A stretch of DNA of 7,418 bases from an uncultured Bacteroidales bacterium (GTDB taxonomy: Bacteria > Bacteroidota > Bacteroidia > Bacteroidales > Marinilabiliaceae). Shown in pieces: positions 1 to 6,291 of this stretch. Where the stretch lies: NCBI GenBank assembly GCA_934717675.1, contig CAKUYZ010000088.1, forward strand, positions 1 to 7,418, given 5' to 3'. Numbering within the stretch: position 1 is the stretch's first letter; each line of letters starts with the position of its first letter. The position numbers were made by a program, and so were the translations under genes. Below the pieces are notes generated by a model that did not search any database, was not told where the DNA came from, and was given only the letters and a program-made list of their open reading frames with translations.

Positions 1-1
1 C

Positions 2-253
2 CAAAGTGCACAATACGGTGGCGTTGGCATTGTGAGCATCGCAGAATATTCCGGTTGCGGCATCGCTCGCAGAATCACGGACAAGTTCAACCTTGGCTGG
101 CCAGTTGTTGCCGACCCGTCCTGCTCTTTGTGCAGGGAATATGGAGTAGCGTCATTGCCTTACTTCATTGTGATGGAAGATGGTAAAATTGCAGAGAGGG
201 GCATAATGGAGAGTGCGCTAACCCAATGGGTGATTGCTAGTTTGGAAGAATGA
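2..253 (+). CDS. Thioredoxin-fold (redoxin) protein, C-terminal part only
   Basis: This is the last 83 codons of a gene whose start lies left of the window; the frame is open from the first bases and ends in TGA. The visible protein looks like the second half of a thioredoxin fold. A strand (VGIVSIA) is followed by a helix, then a segment PVVADPS, then YGVASLPYF, which carries the expected cis-proline, then a strand and a turn (IVMEDGKIAERG), and a final helix. This order is typical of AhpC/TSA, TlpA and MauD-like redoxins, which exchange disulfides, often outside the cytoplasm. The usual active-site Cys pair lies near the N-terminus and would be outside the window. A CSLC pair is visible at 122-133, just before YGV, which is not the usual active-site place. 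The GTG at 32 is treated as an internal Val because the similarity and the open frame extend upstream of it. The gene converges on the symporter gene with a five-base gap. The fold is fairly secure; the exact family and partner are not. Confidence 0.7.
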   Translation, partial: QSAQYGGVGIVSIAEYSGCGIARRITDKFNLGWPVVADPSCSLCREYGVASLPYFIVMEDGKIAERGIMESALTQWVIASLEE

Positions 254-258
254 CGCCA

Positions 259-1452
259 TTATGCGTGGTCTCCCAATTTTTTGTCCACGATGGCGCATAC
301 GCACGAGTCTGACCACACGTTTTCTGCGGTCTCTACCATATCTATGACGGTATAGATGGGTAATATCACGCCAAGAATCGCTACCGGCGCGCCAATTCCG
401 GACATTAATGACAACGTGAGGAAGTAGCACCCCATCGGGACTCCGGCGTTGCCAACTGCCGAGACGACAGATATGAGCAGCCATGTCAATATTGTCGGCA
501 ACGTTATTGTCGTCCCTCCATTTTGCATAACGAATAGCGACGTCACAAGGATGAAGGCTGCGCAGCCGTTCATGTTGACCGTTGTGCATATGGGCAGAAC
601 GAAGCGTGAGATGCGTTTGCTCGCACCAAGACGCTCTTCGGCCGACTGCATGGTGACTGGCAACGTGGCCGCGCTGCTCTTGGTGAAAAGCGCCATCATA
701 ACGGCTGGCAGCATGCCGCCGAATATGCGGAGGGGGTTAAGCCTATGCAGCACAAGGAACAACGGCAACACAAGAAAGAATTGAATGACATTGCCTCCCA
801 GAACCACCAAGACGTATTTCCCAATAGAACCTGCCACAGCTCCTGCTGACACCTGAGCGGACAGCTGAGCCGCAAATGCCACAATGCCAAGGGGCAAAGC
901 CCAAACAAGGCCACGAATTAGCATGAACAGCAAATCTTGCAGGCCCAGCAGGCTCTTGACAAGTGCCGACTTGTTCTCTGATTCTGGCAACTTGGACAGG
1001 CCTATTCCCATGGCGAAGGCCAAAAGTATGAGAGACAATACGTTTCCGTCAAGAAACGGGCGCACAATGTTGTTGGGCACTATGCCAATTATGTGGTCAA
1101 GGTAAGACAAATGCGGCACGTCAACTTGCGCAGCTCCCGTTCTGATGGCATCGGCGGGCAGAATGTCCGGAGCTATGACAACGTAGAGGATCGCACCCAC
1201 GGCAGCCGCAGATACGGTTGTCAGTAGGGTGTATATCAGCGTGTTTGCAAATATCTTGCCCGAGCCGTTTGAGCCAAACGTCGCAAAAGTAGATATTACG
1301 GACAACACAATTGTTGGAACTGCCAACAACTGAAACAGTCTTGTGTAGACTGTAGCTATAAAATTCACCGCCTCGTCTATCCGGCTGACACCAAGCAGGC
1401 CAAGAGCTGTGCCTAAGGCCAAGGCAAAAATCCAAATGATAGTTCTCTTCAT
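259..1452 (-). CDS. SLC1/DAACS-family Na+- (or H+-) coupled amino acid/dicarboxylate symporter
   Basis: A 397-residue inner-membrane protein, close to the usual 400-430 for the glutamate/aspartate (GltP/GltPh) and serine/threonine (SstT) symporter family. The N-terminus (MKRTIIWIFALALG) begins the first membrane helix. Family landmarks appear in order. Hairpin 1 has SSAATLPVT from residue 259. Helix 7 has NMNGC at 293-297, where the family usually has NMDGT. Hairpin 2 has GNAGVPMG at 334-341. Helix 8 has DMVETAENVWSD at 371-382. By alignment with GltPh, D371, T375, N378 and D382 are kept. The Arg that contacts the substrate side-chain carboxylate is Glu374, as I recall for SstT-type carriers, so an acidic substrate is doubtful and a neutral or atypical one more likely. 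I chose the ATG at 1452. A TTG at 1467 in the same frame would add five residues. The gene follows the receptor gene after 36 bases and is probably cotranscribed with it. Confidence 0.9.
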   Translation of the reverse strand: MKRTIIWIFALALGTALGLLGVSRIDEAVNFIATVYTRLFQLLAVPTIVLSVISTFATFGSNGSGKIFANTLIYTLLTTVSAAAVGAILYVVIAPDILPADAIRTGAAQVDVPHLSYLDHIIGIVPNNIVRPFLDGNVLSLILLAFAMGIGLSKLPESENKSALVKSLLGLQDLLFMLIRGLVWALPLGIVAFAAQLSAQVSAGAVAGSIGKYVLVVLGGNVIQFFLVLPLFLVLHRLNPLRIFGGMLPAVMMALFTKSSAATLPVTMQSAEERLGASKRISRFVLPICTTVNMNGCAAFILVTSLFVMQNGGTTITLPTILTWLLISVVSAVGNAGVPMGCYFLTLSLMSGIGAPVAILGVILPIYTVIDMVETAENVWSDSCVCAIVDKKLGDHA

Positions 1453-1488
1453 AATCGTATGCTTCAAACTTGCGCCGCTCGCAATATA

Positions 1489-3465
1489 CTACAGTTCGAT
1501 TGATATGTTGACGTATACATTACGCCCTTTTTGTGGTATTCCGCACCAATCTGAGTAAGTGGTGTATCTTTTGTCTAGCAGGTTGTCAATTCCGGCCCTA
1601 AGTGTAATGGAATGTTTTGAGGCAATGCTCCATTCATATTGTCCGCCTATGCGGCATATGATGTAGGCCGGCGTTTGTGTTTCACCATATTTCTTGCCAT
1701 ATGACGTTTGCTTGGCGTTGCCCTGGACTTCGGCGTTGACGCTGAGTTTGTCATGGGCGTAGGAAATTATTGCTGAGTACGCCACTGGCGATATGAGCGG
1801 GAGCGGATCACCATCCTCATCACGCCCTATGCTGTAAGCGAGCCGCACCGTCGCGGAAAGGTGGCGAGCGAGCTTCCTGTCAATAGTCATCGACACATTG
1901 GATATTGTGGCAGAATTTTGGTTACAATACACTTTAACGCCTTCGGCATTTACGGTCATGGGGCTCAGTCGCTCCTCGAACTGCCCGATGATATAGTTTG
2001 AGAAAAAGAACGCATTAGCGTCTACCGCAATGGAGCATAGGCCACTCAACGGTTGCCATTGAAAGTTTGCATTGACCTCTATGGCACTCTCATTTTTCAG
2101 CCTAGGATTACCAATGTAGTCATACTGGTCGAATGTGTTGTTTAAGTAATAGCCATAAGCCTCTGTGACGGAAGGCGCGCGGCTGCCCCAGCCCGAGCCT
2201 GCCGAAATCATAAGGGTGGGGAGGCGCAGCTGATAATTAGCCGACACGCGCCCTGTGAGTTGGTTAAACGTGTTTTTGATGCCAGGGAAGAAGACAGACA
2301 GGGCTTTATAACCATTCTCATTTTTCAATCGTTGCCTTTGCGCTGCAAATTTGGCCGTTATTTGCAGGCTTTGACGGTTAGGCAGCGAAATGTCGTCCAC
2401 CACGGCCAAGCCCGAATTTAGCGTCCTGACATCTGGCCACGTGACCATATACATGGGGGCGGCCCCGCCAGGATACATGGTCATGTCCGCAAAGAGGCGG
2501 TTCACATACAGGTCAAAATTCAACAGTAAATCATGCCGAGACGCTGTCGCCTTTAGCAGACTGTACAAGCCAGATGTTCGGCTCTTTCCAGGCATGTCCA
2601 TCCGAATGTCCACATCGGGCCTCTTGCTGTCATCCATAATGTGGGTGATGCGGTTGTGGTAAACCTTAGTCTCCAAAGACAAGAGTGGGCTTTCGGGCCA
2701 TAGATGCTTATGTGCCAACGACATTATCAGAGCCTCAGCTTTGCTCACATCCATATTTAGGGCCGGGTAGCCAACGTTGGTGGCGCGATCGTATATGATT
2801 GTGGCTTCCACAATGTCTTCTGCCGTGACTTTCACGCCTATGTTGTCGAAAAGATTCAGTTTCTGGAATTGTGAATACAGAATCTCCTTGCCTCCTCCTT
2901 CTTCATAATTGCCGGCGTGACGTAATGTCACGCCTCCGTTAGTGTAAAATCGGCTAGAGGATACGGCCGCGTCGATGCCATAGACTTGCATATGCCCATT
3001 GAATTCGTGACCAATGTCGGCACCCAGTCGGAATGGCTTGCCACCAAAGTGCGCTCGGCGTAGCTTTAGGTCAAGACTTCCGCCAATGTTACCTGTTGAT
3101 TGCGGGTTGCCGCTTAGGCCGGAGTTCAGCAATATGCTCTGCAAGTTGCTGCTTTCCACATAGCTGGTCACAGGATCCATCTTGTCTGTGCAGGCATAGA
3201 AAATCTTCATGCCGTCTATGGTCGTGGATATGCGTTCCGTCTGCATGTTGTTCACAACCGGCTCCATTGCGTATGAGCCGCGGCGCACTAGGGTCACATG
3301 CCTAAACTCGGACAGGTGTTCGTCAATTGTCGCCACTCGCCCTTTGACGGACCTGCGTTTCCCGTCATCGTTATCAGACACAACCACAACCTCGTCTAGG
3401 TTCTGCCGAGTGCCAAACTCAATCGTGTCGGTCAATGCGTAGACAAATAACAATGTACTCAACAT
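1489..3465 (-). CDS. OprC-like TonB-dependent outer-membrane receptor, probable copper importer
   Basis: A 658-residue TonB-dependent receptor, somewhat shorter than Pseudomonas OprC. A short hydrophobic start (MLSTLLFVYAL) is followed by a TonB-box-like LDEVVVV at 23-29. The plug domain spans roughly 40-140 and includes TTIDGMKIF and NIGGSLDLKL. A 22-strand type barrel follows, ending in GIDNLLDKRY and NVYVNISIEL. There is no N-terminal carboxypeptidase-like domain of the SusC kind. In the plug, C92-T-D-K-M96 followed by DP fits the CxxxM motif, and H275-I-M277 fits the HxM motif. Both describe the copper site of the OprC/NosA family, and VGYPALNMD at 231-239 is also like that family. The receptor probably takes up copper using TonB/ExbBD energy supplied from elsewhere. 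The gene starts 12 bases after the lipoprotein stop, and the symporter follows. Receptor identity is secure. Copper specificity is inferred from motifs and the neighbour. Confidence 0.93.
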   Translation of the reverse strand: MLSTLLFVYALTDTIEFGTRQNLDEVVVVSDNDDGKRRSVKGRVATIDEHLSEFRHVTLVRRGSYAMEPVVNNMQTERISTTIDGMKIFYACTDKMDPVTSYVESSNLQSILLNSGLSGNPQSTGNIGGSLDLKLRRAHFGGKPFRLGADIGHEFNGHMQVYGIDAAVSSSRFYTNGGVTLRHAGNYEEGGGKEILYSQFQKLNLFDNIGVKVTAEDIVEATIIYDRATNVGYPALNMDVSKAEALIMSLAHKHLWPESPLLSLETKVYHNRITHIMDDSKRPDVDIRMDMPGKSRTSGLYSLLKATASRHDLLLNFDLYVNRLFADMTMYPGGAAPMYMVTWPDVRTLNSGLAVVDDISLPNRQSLQITAKFAAQRQRLKNENGYKALSVFFPGIKNTFNQLTGRVSANYQLRLPTLMISAGSGWGSRAPSVTEAYGYYLNNTFDQYDYIGNPRLKNESAIEVNANFQWQPLSGLCSIAVDANAFFFSNYIIGQFEERLSPMTVNAEGVKVYCNQNSATISNVSMTIDRKLARHLSATVRLAYSIGRDEDGDPLPLISPVAYSAIISYAHDKLSVNAEVQGNAKQTSYGKKYGETQTPAYIICRIGGQYEWSIASKHSITLRAGIDNLLDKRYTTYSDWCGIPQKGRNVYVNISIEL

Positions 3466-3477
3466 GAGCGCGAAAAA

Positions 3478-4431
3478 TCATATTGTAACGTCCCAAAACA
3501 GAGAACTGTATCCGCCGCTCAGGTTGTCTCCTCCTGCCACAATGTCGCCGACCGAGTTGCGCACGGTCAGGTGTATTCTCCACAACCCAGTCATTGTCAG
3601 GCTGATGCTGCCTGTGTAGCTTCCGTCAGCTTGGAGCGTGAGTGCGTTGTTGGAGGGAGACGTGTGGTTCCCCATGTCTGGCATGCGCGGGTCTATCTCT
3701 ATGGTGAATGTTTCCGATGCCAAGGGGAATGGCTTCGTTTTGTCCGCTGTCGCCTTGGATACATACGCTCTTATCTCATTTTGGCCGGTCTGCCATTTGG
3801 TCGGGTCGGTAAGCGTGAGGTAATATGTGACATCCGCCAGTTTGAATGAAGTCAGCCACACTTGCCCGTCCGGAAGAGCCGAAACGTTTATCGCGGAAGT
3901 GGTTAATTCTTTTGCGGAAGACAGCACGTTGGCCGAATAAGACAACGTCCACGCGCCATTCGAGCTTGTAGGCATAGGCAAAGAAACCCAAGATCGTTTC
4001 AGCGCTGGGCGACTTTTGTCATATGTGGTGGCTTCGCCACCCGTGGGCGCTGAGTGCCTAGTTTCTGTCTCGCCCATGGCCATAATGGGTGTTATGTCAG
4101 TTATATTGAAGTCTTTCACATAGTTGCCAGACACTTTTTTTGTCGCCACGAAATATATGTCGTTGTAGCCAACGTGCAGGTCTCCGGTTGATGAATAGGC
4201 AAAAATGTTATACTTCCCGTCAATTTCTGCGGTAAGCTCCGGAATATTCCTCACTCCTTGCAGGAATTTGTAAACCTGAAAAGCCTCCTCCGCGGAGCAG
4301 CAATCAACATCGCCATTGATGGTTATGCCAGACCCTTCAAGCCCCGTGGCGGCATCATCATTGTCATTGCATGAGGCCAGTATGGCCATAGCGGAAAACA
4401 CAGAAAGTGTGTAATTTATAAGTTTGTTCAT
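3478..4431 (-). CDS. Lipoprotein with two Met/His-rich FixH/YtkA-like domains, putative copper binder
   Basis: A 317-residue lipoprotein. The ATG at 4431 is chosen because it begins a clean signal (MNKLINYTLSVFSAMAILAS) ending in lipobox LAS-C at Cys21. The acidic CNDNDD after it resembles the surface-export signal of Bacteroidota lipoproteins. A longer frame to 4509 would put 26 unlikely residues before the signal and run over the promoter. Two beta-rich halves are seen. The first has PIMAMG at 115-120 and RHSAP at 125-129. The second, about 205-317, has MPDMGNHTSP at 250-259, then a Gly-rich turn, then LTMTGLWRIHL. This last pattern (Met-rich loop, HxSP, TMxGxWxIxL) is typical of FixH/YtkA-like extracytoplasmic domains, some of which are tied to copper. 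The M250/M253/H256 spacing suits a Cu(I) site. Two adjacent Cys, at 44-45, are another possible ligand or disulfide. The gene leads the unit with the OprC-like receptor. Function is inferred; a SusE/F-like role is less likely. Confidence 0.85.
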   Translation of the reverse strand: MNKLINYTLSVFSAMAILASCNDNDDAATGLEGSGITINGDVDCCSAEEAFQVYKFLQGVRNIPELTAEIDGKYNIFAYSSTGDLHVGYNDIYFVATKKVSGNYVKDFNITDITPIMAMGETETRHSAPTGGEATTYDKSRPALKRSWVSLPMPTSSNGAWTLSYSANVLSSAKELTTSAINVSALPDGQVWLTSFKLADVTYYLTLTDPTKWQTGQNEIRAYVSKATADKTKPFPLASETFTIEIDPRMPDMGNHTSPSNNALTLQADGSYTGSISLTMTGLWRIHLTVRNSVGDIVAGGDNLSGGYSSLFWDVTI

Positions 4432-4454
4432 AACCTTACGCTTTTTGTTTGCTG

Positions 4455-4485
4455 CAAATAAAGTCATAATGTGAGGCCCGCAAAA
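4455..4485 (-). promoter_or_regulatory. Candidate Bacteroidota-type promoter for the lipoprotein-receptor-symporter unit
   Basis: Read on the minus strand, TTTTG (4485-4481) is followed after 18 bases by TTTATTTG (4462-4455). The Bacteroides primary-sigma consensus is TTTG, about 19-21 bases, then TAnnTTTG. The downstream box has one mismatch and the spacing is one base short. It lies about 24 bases upstream of the lipoprotein ATG and just downstream of a strong terminator, where a new promoter is expected. No operator or riboswitch fold was recognised in the short leader. Confidence 0.4.
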
Positions 4486-4535
4486 TCCCCAATGCGTGGT
4501 ATTTAGCATGCCAAGGGTCTGACCTCGCGCATCTT

Positions 4536-4573
4536 AAAAAAGGCAGCCTTCAGTGTTTAGGCTGAAGACTGCC
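4536..4573 (-). terminator. Intrinsic terminator after susD
   Basis: Minus-strand RNA forms a 12-bp stem, GGCAGUCUUCAG with CUGAAGGCUGCC, fully paired if one U-G wobble is allowed. The loop is eight bases (CCUAAACA), and six U follow at once. It lies about 30 bases after the susD stop. It therefore ends the SusC/D transcript and separates it from the copper-type unit. On the plus strand no T run follows the stem directly, so it appears to work in one direction. Confidence 0.92.
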
Positions 4574-4602
4574 ACAAGTGTCATTTTTTTTTGCAATGCG
4601 TT

Positions 4603-6252
4603 TTAGTAGCCAGGGTTCTGAGTCAAGCCCAGGGCCTCTCCGTGAAGACCTGTCGGAATGGGCTGACGATAGTGCTTGCCGCGCACATTGTTATACTTGG
4701 CTTTCAGGTGGTTGTGAATCTTGGTGAAAAACGCCTCTTGGTCTGAAGTGTAAGTTTGTCCTAGGCTCGTTTTCCAGTCGTCGGGGAAATGCTTGTAACC
4801 AGACACTTTCTGCACAGACGCGATCAGGTCTTTCCACCTGTACGAGTTTAACAATGAGAATTGCTCATATGTGAACTCATAGTCCCACTCGCGCTTAATT
4901 TGGTCAAATGTTGGCGCGCTAACGGTTGATATGCCTGCGCGCTTACGCAACTCGTTAAATGGCTCTGCGGCCTCAGAGTTGCGCCCCAATTGTACTAGGG
5001 CCTCAGCTTTGGTCAGTAGCACCTCAGCATAGCGAATTTCAATGCGATCCACGGAGTTTTGGGTTATTTCCAGATTCTCTGCATCTTCATAGCTCTGATC
5101 AACACCCTTTCCGTTGATGGGAGTATAAACGGGAGAGTAGTATGTGTAGGTCTTTCCGTCTTCCGGGTTGACGAGGCTGGTGAAGTATGTCTTGGCCAGT
5201 CGTTTGTCATCGGGCTGCTCTGCAAACCAGTCATCGTAGAGGTCGTCATCAGAGACTTCGGTGTGGTTTTGACTATACCCGCGGCCATTTTCGCCATTTT
5301 GGAACGGGAACGTCCAAGAGCAGTGGGTCTGGTGGTTACCTTGCGCGTCTGAGGCGTCACCGTCATGGGCGATTGTGAAGATGTGCTCGTTAGTCCCGCG
5401 CTTGTTGCTTTCATATTCACGTCCCCACAACTTGTCATATTCTGGGTCTAGGTCCAAAAGCCAGCTTTTAATGACTTTGTCGGCATACTCGACAGACTTC
5501 TCCAAGCGGCTGTCCGTTTTGCTGAAGGCCGGGTCGGTCTGCGTCTCTGCGATGGCCGCCACCTCCGACTCTGACAGAGGATTGTCTCCCCACACCAGAT
5601 AGGTGCGTGCCAACAGGGCCTGCGCAGCTTGTTTTGAGGGTACTCGCGGGTCGCCATTGTAGTCTTTCAAGAGAGCCTCGGCTTCAGAAAAGTCGCTGAC
5701 AATTTGCCCAAAGACCGTGTTAATATCCTGACGCTCTGTGGCGCTGCCTCCATCTTCAGTAAACACGGGGACCTCACCCCAAAGCTGAACGAGCTTGAGA
5801 TATGCCAGGCCGCGGAGAAATTTGGCCTTGCCGACAGCCGCGTCATAGCCGTCTTGAGTCACTTTGCCTTGATTGAGCGAATTGGAAATTGTCGTGATGG
5901 CCTCATTGTTCTGCGCCACGCTGAGCAGCAAGTGGTTAAATACCTTTATCTGATACCAGGTGTCGGGTTTCTGCTCAAAACGGCTGTTTAACGGGCCAGC
6001 CTCGCTTTCCTCGCCCTCAAAAGACGTGAGCTTGTTCGAGTTAAGCTCAATGATGAACGAGAACGATGACGACAGCGGTTGCCAGTGGCTATATACGCCG
6101 TTGACAAGGGATATGGCGCTAGCGTCGTCTGCCACAACATTTTCCCCATTCACTTGATTTTTGCTGGAGCCGGCATCATCGGAGCACGATGCCAGGCCAA
6201 GCGCGCCGGCCAGGAGAGCGGCGCTCAAGAAGAGATTGGTGTTCTTTTTCAT
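4603..6252 (-). CDS. SusD/RagB-family nutrient-binding outer-membrane lipoprotein
   Basis: A complete 549-residue SusD-family protein, the surface lid that captures a glycan or peptide ligand and hands it to the SusC channel. The N-terminus MKKNTNLFLSAALLAGALGL leads to lipobox LAS-C at Cys23. The SDD after the Cys fits the surface-export signal. Family landmarks are the helix AKFLRGLAYLKLVQLWGEVPV near 143-163, the TPR-like helices VPSKQAAQALLARTYL and, at about 402-440, IRYAEVLLTKAEAL with FNELRKRAG, and the closing PIPTGL ... LTQNPGY at the C-terminus. These make the assignment firm. The ATG gives a perfect signal peptide and no Shine-Dalgarno sequence is seen, as is usual in this phylum. 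It follows susC by 39 bases and is followed by a terminator, so susC-susD is the end of its transcript. The ligand cannot be read from the sequence, and no enzyme gene is in view to suggest it. Confidence 0.97.
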   Translation of the reverse strand: MKKNTNLFLSAALLAGALGLASCSDDAGSSKNQVNGENVVADDASAISLVNGVYSHWQPLSSSFSFIIELNSNKLTSFEGEESEAGPLNSRFEQKPDTWYQIKVFNHLLLSVAQNNEAITTISNSLNQGKVTQDGYDAAVGKAKFLRGLAYLKLVQLWGEVPVFTEDGGSATERQDINTVFGQIVSDFSEAEALLKDYNGDPRVPSKQAAQALLARTYLVWGDNPLSESEVAAIAETQTDPAFSKTDSRLEKSVEYADKVIKSWLLDLDPEYDKLWGREYESNKRGTNEHIFTIAHDGDASDAQGNHQTHCSWTFPFQNGENGRGYSQNHTEVSDDDLYDDWFAEQPDDKRLAKTYFTSLVNPEDGKTYTYYSPVYTPINGKGVDQSYEDAENLEITQNSVDRIEIRYAEVLLTKAEALVQLGRNSEAAEPFNELRKRAGISTVSAPTFDQIKREWDYEFTYEQFSLLNSYRWKDLIASVQKVSGYKHFPDDWKTSLGQTYTSDQEAFFTKIHNHLKAKYNNVRGKHYRQPIPTGLHGEALGLTQNPGY

Positions 6253-6291
6253 TGTATAGAGTTTTGGTGTTTACGCGTTAGTGTGTCAATG

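Noticed and set aside
255..296. Possible hairpin at the convergent gene ends (GCCAT...GTGG with CCAC...ATGGC)
   Set aside because: The stem has a five-base against one-base internal loop and no T run on either side, and it lies mostly inside the symporter coding region.
218..589. Open frame of 123 codons on the minus strand
   Set aside because: It is a shadow in another frame of the symporter gene, with a low-complexity Arg/His-rich product and no recognisable domain. The other short frames inside the five large genes were dropped for the same reason.
1453..1467. TTG start for the symporter, adding MKHTI before MKRTI
   Set aside because: An ATG follows five codons later and gives a normal family N-terminus. 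Neither start has a recognisable ribosome site, so TTG remains possible but is less likely.
3478..4431. Lipoprotein as a SusE/SusF-type glycan binder of the SusC/D unit
   Set aside because: A strong terminator separates it from susD, it lies closer to the OprC-like receptor, and its Met/His and TMxGxW patterns fit FixH/YtkA-like domains better than starch-binding folds.
4432..4509. Longer start for the lipoprotein at 4509
   Set aside because: It would put 26 residues ahead of a complete lipoprotein signal and would overlap the candidate promoter.
6253..6291. Search for a regulatory element between susC and susD
   Set aside because: The 39 bases hold no convincing stem-loop, promoter pair or repeat. 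It looks like an ordinary operon spacer.
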